From contig JAYKXP010000003.1 in NCBI GenBank assembly GCA_037176845.1, positions 992,001-1,056,000 on the forward strand: a DNA stretch of 64,000 nucleotides, in the 5' to 3' direction. The position numbers and the translations under genes are program-made. This document shows positions 34,926-45,569 of the stretch, piece by piece (position 1 is the stretch's first letter; every line of letters begins with the position of its first letter). The stretch comes from Paramarasmius palmivorus (taxonomy: Eukaryota; Basidiomycota; Agaricomycetes; Agaricales; Marasmiaceae). A model generated the notes under the pieces. It did no database searches, was not told the origin of the DNA, and worked only from the letters and a program-made list of their open reading frames with translations.

Positions 34926-36302
34926 AACCGATCTCACCAGAGAACATATTGTGTTCTTCCTTCTCCCCTTGACCTTGCTCATAACTTATCACATTCCTTA
35001 GCAGACTCGAAGTGTACAATGTGTACGATAGATTTGTATCAACAGTGTTCGATTGTCGCCGTTTTTCTAGAGGCGAACCCTAAAGATGAAACGGGCGCTC
35101 GCCGCCAATCCCATCGGAGTGTGCATTGAATTCATCGACCACATGCTTTAAGAATCGTCTAGAGGGGTCACTGCATGTGGTCAACGCCGCGAGTAATTTA
35201 TTACTGGCCAGACCCTATCAGAGCTTCAGGGAAGGTGTTCCGAGCGATGTTACCGTGAGGCGTGCTATGGAAACAAATCCAGCAGTCCTTGTTGTGACCA
35301 TGCCGCAGGAAATTGTATCGCCACTAGCATTCCAAAGTTTATGTGACGACTTTTAATGTTACTTGGAATGCCGAGCATCAAGCATATGCTCAAGGTCGCA
35401 TTCCCTGGAGAATCCGAGGGGGTCCAGCATCGCATCCAGGGAGTACTTGTGATTTACATAAATCCAAGCCGAGTTCATTGTTCAATGGTAAGTAGACTGC
35501 ATGAATAATCACCATCACTGATATTTGTACGAAGAATGGGCATTCAAGACAGCACCGATATTGATAAAGATGTGAGACTTCAACTCGGTAGCGTTACCGT
35601 GCACGGCTCTTACATTCGAGAAATCAGTCGATCAAGCAGTCAGTGTCGACTCTATCAAATTGGCTGTGGCGCCAAAGCTATATCCCGAAATTAGCACTAT
35701 TGGTAACCATCTACCTCCATCTACCCGTGAATACGGTTTGCCACTGGGTCTTATTGAGAAGGAACTATCATCATAGTAGCTCTTTGGCAGCACAGTAGTG
35801 GACAAGGCGTACAAGAGAATAGGGCCGGGAGGCAGGACCAAGGGCCATATGCGTCCCCAACAGGCTCGCCATGGCGTGTCAAAAATGGAGATAGCGGCCT
35901 CTCGCAACTCTCAGTCTGAGGCGGCCCTGAGGCACTGTGTGATAGGTACAATTTATCCGAGTTCGCGCTGTAGGAAGGCCAGGAAAGTGATGGCAACTTC
36001 CTGGCGGTATCACCAACTGCGCAAATATGATGTTGGGTGGTTCGTATCTTCTGTGTTTGTGAAGCATCACACGCGCAAGAAAAGGATACTGAAATAGAAG
36101 GCAGGGAGTAGGCATCGCAGGTAAGGTGAGTAGATATGTATGTAAAAGTAGAGATAAAAGTATCGCAAATGGGGTAAGTAGTCAGTAGTTCAAAGCATAC
36201 AGTAACCACTACAAGTACAACGTAACCCAAAAAAGAGAAGTCGAAAGCAAGCAGAGGCAAAGCACAGGAAAGGGAAAACTTAAACACGTCATCCACCGCG
36301 TC
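34926..36302. other. Gene-poor stretch with coding-like fragments
   Basis: Nearly 1.4 kb between two converging genes. The plus strand has disconnected coding-like stretches: 35126-35356, a run through about 35350-35490 (reading NAEHQAYAQGRIPWRIRGG, ending at a GTAAGT donor) and one near 35610-35700 (KLAVAPKLYPEISTIG, also ending at GTAACC). I could not chain them into one protein or recognise a family. They may be remains of a decayed gene. Confidence 0.35.
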
Positions 36303-38189
36303 TTATCCGCCAAACTCGACTCTCAGTCTCTCTCTTACGGTCCGTAGCGCATTCCCCAATACGTTTCTCCCTTGTCCGTCCGAAGCTCGACCCCAAAATC
36401 GATCTCTCTCGTCCTCGTACACTATCTCCCTGTTAGGGTCGGTAACACCAGTCGCTAATAGCACATTCCTCAGGTCCGGGTGTTGCCGAAATTTGGACAT
36501 CAAGACCTCCTCCATCATGCTCAGAAACACTTGGCCCCAATCAGAACGAACATCCTTTTGCCAACTCGAACTGAGGCGATAGACATCTGGCACACTAGGA
36601 GTTTGACTGATCTGAGCAGCAAGATCTGGACGTCGAGGAAGGAACTTGAGCGCTTCAAACAAGTGTGTAGCGGTGGGATATGTACGATTGGAGTACAAGA
36701 CGCGATGAGGAGAATGATTGAGGAATCCGCTGTATGGTGCGGGTGAGAATTGAGAGAAGTGGATCGGTGGCGCAGCAGAGATATTTGGAGCGGCGGGAGT
36801 AGTAGGCCTCGTGTAAACAGATGGGGCCCGATAATTTGAATCTGCGCTATTTGCCACGCCCGGGGGTTGCGTCGAGAATAGCTGACCCGGTGGCGGCGCA
36901 GTAGGCTGAGGCGGTTGCGTCAATCCGACGGCAGGTGTTGCAATACCAGGCGTCGTTGCACCTACGCCTGGGACACCTGGAGTCATAGACCTCGTTCCAG
37001 CAAATACTGGCGTGGCACCCACATTGAGAACAGGTGGTGGTGGTGCAGCATCTGCCGATGCGGAACTACCTGCGTAGTTCAGAATAGGTGGAGGCGGTTC
37101 AACAGGTGTCGTGGATCGCGGAATGTCCGATGGCTGGATGTTCACATAGCCGTCTGAATCTGTTGAATTGCTATGAGCATGTCGTCTTCTTGGATTCAAC
37201 GACCTGAAAATGCTGCCGCCTTGGCCACCACCTTCTCTCCTCCTCCCAAACAGAGCCCCCATTGTCCTTGTCCGATGATGTGCACTGGACTGTGCTTGAG
37301 GTTGGCCATGTGAAAACTCTGATTGCAAAGATTGGTGACCGGGCATTTGGTTTGCTAGAAGATCCCTGAACATGCGTTCACGTTCGGCATTGGTTCCCGC
37401 AACACTCGCAGCACGGCGAAGGTTTTGAACGTCTGGTAAACTCGCTAATCGCCTATATGGCGTATCCTGTGTCACGTCGCGTGGTGGTGGCGGCAATGGA
37501 TTATTTGAACTCGGGAACGGTGTGATAGGATTAACGGGTGCTTCTACATGTGGTGTTCGGGGGCGCGAGATGTCCCCACCACTACGGGGCAGTGAGCGAG
37601 CTCGTCGATGAGGCGCAGGCGTTCGAAGCCCTCTGACACGGTTAGGGATGACAACTTCTTCCTCTTCCTCGTCTTCTTCATCCTCATCTTCGTTAGGATT
37701 ATGAGGATAGGGAGTATGTCCTCGTGAGTTGGCAGTTGCTGCATTTTGTAACGGAGATCTCGGAAAATTGGCGAGACCATCTATGTGCGGAGTAAAAGGA
37801 GCAGAATTGGCGACAGGTGGAAACCCCTGTACCGCAGGTGGTGGAGGAACTGCTGCTGCCTCAGGAGGAGGCTGAGGCTGAGAAGGACCTGTTTCTTCGC
37901 TGATATTTAGTAAAGGTCACCCTACTTATCGAAGATCACTAGCACCTGCAACCTGTGGGAAAGGGTTATGTCTTTCACTTGGTCTTCTCCGCCTCTTCTT
38001 TTTCCGGTTCGGTTGCGGAGGGTAGCTGTAGGGAAATGGCGTTATGAGATGCTGCGTAGGCACAGGTGGTGCCGCGAAGTGTGGATAGGCAGTTGGATAT
38101 ACAGCACCATGAGGCGGATAAAAAGCCGGATTGGTGAGTGGGTATGGCTGAGGTTGTCGATTCTTAAATTTCGAGCTGTGCTGGCCCAT
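36303..38189 (-). CDS. NADAR (YbiA-like, DUF1768) domain protein with long disordered N-terminus
   Basis: The C-terminal 150 residues form a NADAR/YbiA-like domain: PIHFSQFSPAPYSGFLN, YPTATHLFEALKFLPRRPDL, WQKDVRSDWGQVFLSMMEE and DERDRFWGRASDGQGRNVLG. NADAR proteins are N-glycosidases; characterised members act on riboflavin intermediates or remove ADP-ribose. Here the domain follows about 430 low-complexity residues rich in Pro, Gly, Arg and Thr (basic RKKKRRRRPSERHN, acidic NEDEDEEDEEEEEVV, then TTPGIATP repeats). Exon 1 begins MGQHSSKFKNRQPQPYP at 38189. One intron around 37885-37950 joins it to the rest; its borders have two equally good acceptors. The Gly2 start could allow N-myristoylation, which is inference. 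Confidence 0.85.
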
Positions 38190-38760
38190 CTAATGTCGTG
38201 AAATCCGTTACAAGTCGTATAGTATGCTGATTCGTGAAGCAGAAGCAAGAAACGGAGATATCTGATTGGTAGGCTGGAGTTGATTAGAGTTTGGTTGCCT
38301 CGAGGCAGACACACGGCCAATAAAAATAACCAGATAAGCAGCGAAACGTGAACCTGTATAGTAAACGGTTAACGCTGGGAAACATTCGATATGATATTAC
38401 ATGTAACACTTGCGTTTGGAATGAGCGTGCACACTATCCCAATAATCACGCCTAAATTCTTGCCTCTAGTGACAATAAGGACTTGAACAATGCACCGTAT
38501 CTGTTTGGCTGGATCACCGAGCTAAAATCGTTGGATTTATCCACCAAGTCATAAGAACATATGAAGGACCCTGCACTGACCTCGTGGCCCGACTCAGTGA
38601 ATCTCCCTGCTTGATGGTCGCGTCACTTTCCCAATTCCTAACGAATATGGGAGCAAGGAGGTGAAAAATGAAGGGGAGATACAGGGATCGTGATGGTGGT
38701 TCGAGACCAAATAGAGAAGGTGGATGACCGCGTCCCACCTCCATCAATTGGACCACGACC
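38190..38760. other. Divergent intergenic region
   Basis: About 570 bases between the NADAR gene start (minus) and the EMC10 start (plus). It should hold both promoters. No further open frame with a known family or RNA gene was seen. Confidence 0.45.
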
Positions 38761-39651
38761 ATGCTCTTTCTCTTCAGCTGTCTGCTCTTCCCACTGGCCG
38801 CATTTTCTCGGGAAATCAGCCTTTATCATCGAGTTCACCTTCCCAATGGACCTCAGAGCACCTTTGTTGAACGTGGCACTGTAAACTTTGATGAATCACA
38901 GTCGAATTCTCCTATTGTTTTCCGACCTTCAGCTTCGACTGGGGAGCACTTTAGCCAATTCGCTGAGTCACTCCAACAAGTACCACAAGAACACTTAGAT
39001 CGTGTGCTGTACCAGGTTGCACTGGACCGAGATGGGATCAATTGGGACATATCGTCGGTGAAATGGGTGCGTGGCCATGTATTTCCACCAGTTGTGTATC
39101 TCACTAACTTCTTCTTAGTGTCATGTTCCGAGTGCTTCATCGGAAACTATTATCCTCCATGCTACCGACCTCGCGCACGCATCTACGCCTTATGCAGTCG
39201 ACTACTTCATTTCACCCACACCACACGATGGATCATGTCCAAGTTCTAGCACAGCACAAGTCAATAACCTGGCCACTTTGAATACAACGGTCTCGATTCG
39301 TACACCGCGACTACCGCCATTGTAAGCTTGTCTCTGGAGTGTACTACTACGATTTGAAGCTCATACCGCTCCAGGCCAGAACTCAGGACTCCACCACCGC
39401 TTACGCCCAAGGGCGAGCCTGTCAAGCCCGAACCAGAAAAGAGCTTCCTTGAAAAGTGAGTCGAGTAACGTATGCACCTGGCCACACTGCTAACTAATCT
39501 GTCAGGTATTGGATGTACATTCTTGCTGCCGTAGTCGCGTTGAGTAAGTTTCACCCATATCGTGGCTGCTCTTGTCATACTCATTGCACTCTTTTCTTCA
39601 GTGATGTCCGGAGGACCACCCGAAGAGGCAGCTGCAAGTGGACAGAAATAG
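38761..39651 (+). CDS. EMC10: ER membrane protein complex subunit 10
   Basis: EMC10 is the lumenal-facing subunit of the EMC insertase that places membrane helices in the ER. A signal peptide (MLFLFSCLLFPLAAFS) opens the protein. The lumenal domain has YHRVHLPNGPQSTFVERGTV, LYQVALDRDGINWDISSVKW and SASSETIILHATD, with YAVDYFISPTPHDGSCP. The C-terminal membrane segment reads KYWMYILAAVVALMMSGGPP and ends EEAAASGQK, a tail typical of EMC10. Exons join at about 39064-39117, 39326-39375, 39456-39507 and 39542-39599. The last intron splits the Met of ALMM. Confidence 0.92.
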
Positions 39652-39729
39652 AACTTATCTGTATCTTTTTCAAGTGTTATGATATCTACACTAGTCAACA
39701 TACACCGTCACTATTAGGAACTTCCTTCT

Positions 39730-41405
39730 CTATCGAACACCCAAACGCTCCTTGGTAGGTCGAAAATGTTCAGGAATCTTGGTCTTCTCCCATTCCTCCC
39801 CTCTAATAAACGCCGCAAGCCCTTGGGCACAGCTCAGAATGCGTGCCATGCCTGCGCAACGTTGGACACTGGACACACTAACAGGGAAGAATTATCGACT
39901 ACGCACCATGTCCAACATGACCAGCACAAATAAAGGCGTTTGGACGCCCTGGAAGATCGCCAACGTATGGTACATCTAGAACTTGGACTTCAGTATAATG
40001 AACATCCCTCTGCGAGCAAAATTTACTTACTATCGGGGTTGCGTGTTGCGATGCCAGTCCAATCGCACAGCATACCCTCGCCGGGGCCCTCTGAGCCCCA
40101 GTGCCCAAGAAAGTCCGGTAGGATCTCTTTAAGGTAGTTGGTATGGATGTCCAGCTTGACGCTGTCGTCTGCTTGGTCAATCGTATCTTCTTCAGGAATA
40201 AGCCAGCGTCTTCCGCCAACGATGATTATGCCGTCCTTTGGGCGTTGTGCTATGTAGTCAACCTTTTCCTAACGGATAATAGGTTCATAAGAGAGGTAAG
40301 CTATGAAAAAAACACGAACCAGGCTATCGATCCAAGCAGACGAACTGAGCAGCATGCGAGAACCCGAATAGTTACGAGTCGGCACTACAGCTCCAATCTG
40401 AACACGCTTCGGGACAATCTTGCCAAGGTATTCTGGGAGTAGGTGAGCTGTCCATGCATTGGTAGCGTACACGACTTTGTGGGTTGCAATAGCGCCACGC
40501 GTCGTTTCGACAATCCATTTATCTTCACTCGTAGCGCGAGTAACAGAAAGTACCGGTGTAGACGTCTGAAGATTCAAACCATAGCTGTTGATACACACGT
40601 TGACGAGATGGGCGACGAGTTTATACGGGTACAAGGTTGATGAAGGGAAGGATGTCGCCAGGACTGCTGTCGGTGTACGCGTGCGCTACAGTACATGCTT
40701 GGCGACAAGAACGAACAGGAAGAATAGCAGTCTCACCTTCTTCGCTTCATCCGCATCTGCAATCAGTTCGACAACGCCATCCATCTTTCCTCCGTCCAGC
40801 TTGTACTCGTCATATGCCCTCTTGAGAAGGTCGGCACCCTCATCACTGACTGCGATGTCAAAAGACTGGCGTTTCCAGAAGTCGCAGTCTATGCCTTCCT
40901 TTTCCACCAACTCGGTCAGAAGGTTGAGTGTGTCCTGTCAATCACATGAGACGAAGATAATCAAGTAGTCCTTTTGAAACGGACCATCTCATTTTGCAGT
41001 ATCTTGAACGCCTGCTCTCGTCCGAACTGTGCCTTGTAAGCTGGGTATCCTGTTGTAGAGACGAGTACCGAATATTAGAGTGTACCACCATCCGTAAACA
41101 TGGATTTCCTCGCCTGTATAGCAATCAGGGCGACAATGTCCTGCGTTTCTGCCGGTTGCCCCATAGCACACTTCCCTCGCCTCCAGGAGAACGACTGAAC
41201 GAGGGGGATTGGGTCCAGTCAAGAGAAAGTACGCAATTGAGGCTCCAGACATCCCGGCACCGATTATCACAACATCGGTGGTATTGGGAAGGTTTTCAGT
41301 CGTACGATGACCCAGTAAAGGTGAAGACCGAACCCCCTGAAGCCAAAAGGATAGTGAAGGGTTGGGAACAGGTAGACCTGGGTCTTTGAACTTTGAGTCA
41401 GACAT
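39730..41405 (-). CDS. FAD-dependent oxidoreductase (DAO family)
   Basis: DadA/glycine-oxidase-like FAD enzyme (DAO fold) that oxidises amines or amino acids. The N-terminal Rossmann motif TDVVIIGAGMSGASIAYFLL and the VVLLEAREVCYGATGRNAGH block are intact. The middle has VVYATNAWTAHLLPEYLG, and the C-terminus has DGIIIVGGRRWLIPEE, then GLPGRPNAFICAGHVGHGMV. No signal peptide or peroxisomal -SKL is seen; the end is KERLGVR. About seven exons. The substrate is unknown. It is head to head with DOM34 (200 bp apart) and converges with EMC10 (78 bp between stops). Confidence 0.88.
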
Positions 41406-41605
41406 GATTTAGGGTATCCAATACTTGAATACCGACCTTTTTATATTTCTAATGATTTGGGGCCGCAGTTCATCGAGCCTGAATCTTTGTAAGTGAAAAC
41501 GAAGAATCAGAAGATCGCAGTTTTGCGCAACCACTAGTGTCGGCGCTAGACTAAGAAAGGTCGTCATCCGCACGGGCGCTTGCAAGCTCTTGACCAATAA
41601 CCATC

Positions 41606-43171
41606 ATGAAGTTAGTCAACAAGTACGTCGATAAGCATGGTGCAGTGCGTATTTATCTGAATTCTCTGATCCCTCTAATTGACTCATACAAAGTTTCTAG
41701 GGACATGTTACTCTGAGGCCCGAGGATGACGAGGATATGTGGCATTTGTACAATCTTATTCAGGAGGGAGATGCTGTTCGTGCACCCGCAATTCGGTGAG
41801 TGCTACCTCTCAATAAGGAGCTTAACATTGAACGAATCTAGTCGAGTCCAGAAGACGACTGACACTGGATCGATTGACTCTCAACGTGTTCGGCTCAACT
41901 TGACGATCGAAGTCAAGAAGGTGGAATTTTCATCTTACGCTTCCGGAGACGCCAATCAATCCTCAAGCGACAACTCGGGCTCCGCTGGTTCATCAACTGC
42001 CTCTTTACAGATTGCTGGAAAGGTTATATCAGAAAATCCGCACGTCAAACTTGGTGCATATCATACGTTGGATATTGAGGTCAATCGGGATGTGCGGATA
42101 GAAAAGGCTGATGGATGGGACAGTATCGCGCTGTCGAGGGTTGAAGAATCCACGGTTCCAGGTCGAGGTGCAGAAGTTGGTGCAGTGGTCTGTGGAGAGG
42201 GCGTAGCAGCGTTCTGTCTGCTATCCGAACATATGACGATTGTCGCCCATCGCATATCGGTACCGGTACCCCGCAAAGCAGCAGCTTCTGGAACATCCCA
42301 ACATGAAAAGGCGCTTTCAAGATTTTACGCGACGCTATTCGATGCGTTCCTTCGACATATACCTTATTCAAACGTGGGCTTGAAAGCTATTGTCATTGCT
42401 AGTCCCGGATGGGTTCGGGATGCTGTCTTTGACTATATGTTGCAGGAAGCATCTAAAAGAGGCGACAAAGTGTTACAGAAGGCTTTGAAGGAGAAGGGGG
42501 TGAAGGTCCATGTGAGCAGTCCACATGTCCATAGTTTAGTGGAAGTCTTGCAAAGTCCCGAGGTACATGAGCAATTCTGTCCATTCAAACATGAACTGAC
42601 ATCGTATAGATTGTCGCACAATTGAAGGAGACCAAATTTGCTAGGGAGGGAATATCGCTAGACAAGTGCGTACCGTCAGTCTTCCAACGCTTCAGGCCAC
42701 CCATATCTTGAAAAGGTTTCACAAAATGCTTGCAACAGACGAGCTGCGCGCTTGGTATGGGCCTGAGCATGTCGTGCTTGCTGCCGACAGAGGTGCTATT
42801 GGCACGTTGTTGATATCGGACGAGCTGTTCCGGTAGGGCTCGTTGTAGAATCTCCGTAAACAATGCTGATGGTTTGCACTTCAGGTCGAATAATCCAGAG
42901 ACAAGAAAGAAATATGTGGCTTTGACTGAAGCAGTTCAACAAAAAGGGGGCGAAGTCGTAATTTTCTCAAGCATGCATGAATCCGGGCAACGTGGGTTAC
43001 TTCCGTTAACACCGATGATATGACGCTAACGGGAAAAACACAGAGCTCAATCAGCTCAGTGGAATAGCAGCAATACTAACATTCCCTCTGGACATCGAGG
43101 TTGTTGAAGCTGAGGAACGAGAAGAGGAAGAGGCACGAAAAAGAAAGGAGCTTGAAGGTGAAGAGGGCTGA
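41606..43171 (+). CDS. DOM34: Dom34/Pelota ribosome-rescue factor
   Basis: Dom34/Pelota works with the GTPase Hbs1 to split stalled ribosomes in no-go and non-stop decay. The N-terminal domain begins [13 protein letters not shown] then [20 protein letters not shown]. It continues through [12 protein letters not shown] and [18 protein letters not shown], then the eRF1-like domain 2 ([20 protein letters not shown]) and domain 3 ([54 protein letters not shown]). It lacks the GGQ of eRF1, as expected. The tail is Glu/Arg-rich. An Asn/Ser-rich insert ([16 protein letters not shown]) sits in domain 1. The start is the first ATG; the first intron follows codon HGA. Confidence 0.95.
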
Positions 43172-43264
43172 TGACGTCACAGTTACTATTCGCGATCGCA
43201 GACTTTTCAGTCATTGATCGTACAACGCCAGGTCTCATAAATACAGCAACGCAATACAAGAATC

Positions 43265-45459
43265 ATGTTCAGACTTTCCCCTCGTTCGTTCACTGCAATC
43301 ATGACCAAACGACCAAGATCCTCTTCAACTACCTCCCCAAATGCTAAAAAGCCCAGAATTGACTGTACATTTTCACACAGAAAAGTAGCAACGGCCAAAG
43401 CAGCAGCTGCAGTTGATGCAGACCCGCCTCTTCCAAAGCTACTACAGGCTGTGAAGGACGGCGTTAGCAAACCCAAGAAAGGCGAATGTGTTGTCTACTG
43501 GATGAGGATGGCCGACCTCAGAAGTGCGTGTTCATTTTTTTTACAAGATGTTTGGTAGGCTGAACATGACTATAGTATCCGACAATAGAGCCTTGTCCAT
43601 GGCGTCTACGCAAGCCCAAGAAGAAAACATCCCACTTATCACTATTTTCGTCGTCTCACCACAAGATTACGTTGCTCACGACCGTGGTGCGCGTCGCATC
43701 GATTTCACCCTCCGGAATCTTTCTTGCGTCAAAGTAGGTGTCACCATGTCTCATATGCTCCAATGTACTGACGTTGGATCGAACAGGATGCTCTGAAAAG
43801 GTTGAACATACCACTCCATACATTCACCGAGCCAGTCCGAAAGAACCTGCCGCACTCCGTGATCTCATTTCTATCGGAGTACTCTTCCACAAGCCTTTAC
43901 GCTAACATAGAGTATGAGGTCGATGAGTTGAAGAGAGATATTAAAGTGTGCTCGCTAGCCAAGCCCAAAGGTATAAAGACAACGTTTGTGCATAATAAAT
44001 GCATCATCGAGCCCGGCGTGGTGACTACCAAAGAGAACAAGGCGTATGCTGTAAGTTTCATCTCTTTTGACTGATTTGCTTTCCCCTGATACACTGCAGG
44101 TATATTCCCCATTTGAGCGAAACTGGATAGCGACATTGAATGAGGATCTGGATTATTACTTGAAGGAATATCCATCGCCTGAAGCAAATCCAACTTCGAT
44201 CAAGGAGTCGAAGAAGTTCTCAGAGTTGTTCGATACTCAGGTTCCGGAGTCTATTCCCGGCTTTGAGCTTGAGGAAGGAGATCGTAAGGCCATGTTGGAA
44301 GTGTGGCCTGCAGGCGAGGAACACGCTCAGAAGGTACCTGTTTCCAGACCTTTCCTTCGGCAAGACTGACAATCATCCTGAGGTTTTGGAAAGATTCGTG
44401 CATACAAAGTCACGAACGTGCCAGATGGGAGCTGTAAATCCACTTGCTGAAGGTGCTGAGAAGTCGGATAAGTCAAGTCGCCTTATGAAGTACGACAAGG
44501 ATCGAAACGATGCGACTCGCGACACAACTAGTAGACTAAGGTATGTTGCCGTCAAACATACACAGATGGCCGCTAACTATCCATTCAGCCCATACTTGAG
44601 CACAGGAGTCATTTCTGTAAGAGCGTGTGTGCGCGCTACCTTGACCATGCAAAAGTCTGAAAAGGTAGATGGCGGGCGTGGCTCTGGGATAGGAGTATGG
44701 GTGCAAGAGCTAGCGTGGCGAGATTTTTACACGAACATCCTCACCTTCTTTCCACGAGTCAGTATGGGACGTCCGTACTTGGAAAAGTTCGCAAACGTTG
44801 TGTGGGAGAACCATCAGGAAAACGGTGCTGGCGGTGGCGGTTACAGCGACGATGATCCAGATCCTGTGGGTCAAGGTGAAGACGGAAAGATGTTGAAAGC
44901 ATGGAAGGAAGGGAAAACGGGCGTGCCGATTGTAGATGCTGCAATGAGATGCATCAAACAGATGGGATGGGTACACAATCGTCTGAGAATGATTGTCGCC
45001 ATGTTCCTTACCAAGGATCTGATGATTGATTGGAGAGTGGGGGAAAGATACTTCATGCAACAACTTATTGATGGCGACCTGGCTTCAAACAATGGGGGAT
45101 GGCAATGGTCTGCTAGTAAGCACTTCACTTTGATTGAAGCGCATATAAACTAACTCGACACGAAGGCACAGGTGTCGATCCCTGCCCATACTTCCGAATC
45201 TTTAACCCTTATAGCCAGAGCACAAAGGTGAGAGCAACACTTATTGGCTGCTCGAATCAACTAAACGTCTTGTCAGGCCGATCCCACAGGCGAGTTCATT
45301 CGACACTTTGTACCCGAATTGTCAAAGCTTCGGGGCGCGGAACTGCACAAGCCACCTCCATCGGTTGCGGATAAGCTGGGCTACCCGAGAGCTATCGTTG
45401 AACATGATAAGTCAAGGGAGCGAGCCCTTCGGCGGTTCAAGAACCCTGGCGACAAGTAG
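43265..45459 (+). CDS. PHR1: CPD photolyase, class I type
   Basis: Cyclobutane pyrimidine dimer photolyase that uses blue light and FAD to reverse UV damage. N-terminal chromophore domain: VVYWMRMADLR, IPLITIFVVSPQDYVAHD, ARRIDFTLRNL. FAD domain: SRLSPYLSTGVISVRACVRA, LAWRDFYTNIL, MRCIKQMGWVHNRLRMIVA, LTKDLMIDWRVGERYFMQQL, GDLASNNGGWQWSAS, then TGVDPCPYFRIFNPYSQSTK. The tail ends SRERALRRFKNPGDK. The leader has two ATGs: MFRLSPRSFTAI, fit for mitochondria, and MTKRPRSSSTTSPNAKKPRI, fit for the nucleus. It lies 93 bp downstream of DOM34. Confidence 0.95.
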
Positions 45460-45569
45460 TCGTCACCATCTTTCTTTCTTGTTTCTTGTCATGGAACCAC
45501 TTTGGATGCAGTGTACAATAAATACAGTATCACGGACATGAAAACGACTGGTATAGTCCCCAGTGAGCA

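Noticed and set aside
35751..36296. Minus-strand 181-codon open frame with a hydrophobic start, just after the NADAR gene
   Set aside because: The frame opens on GTG rather than ATG, has no recognisable family and a composition like noncoding sequence.
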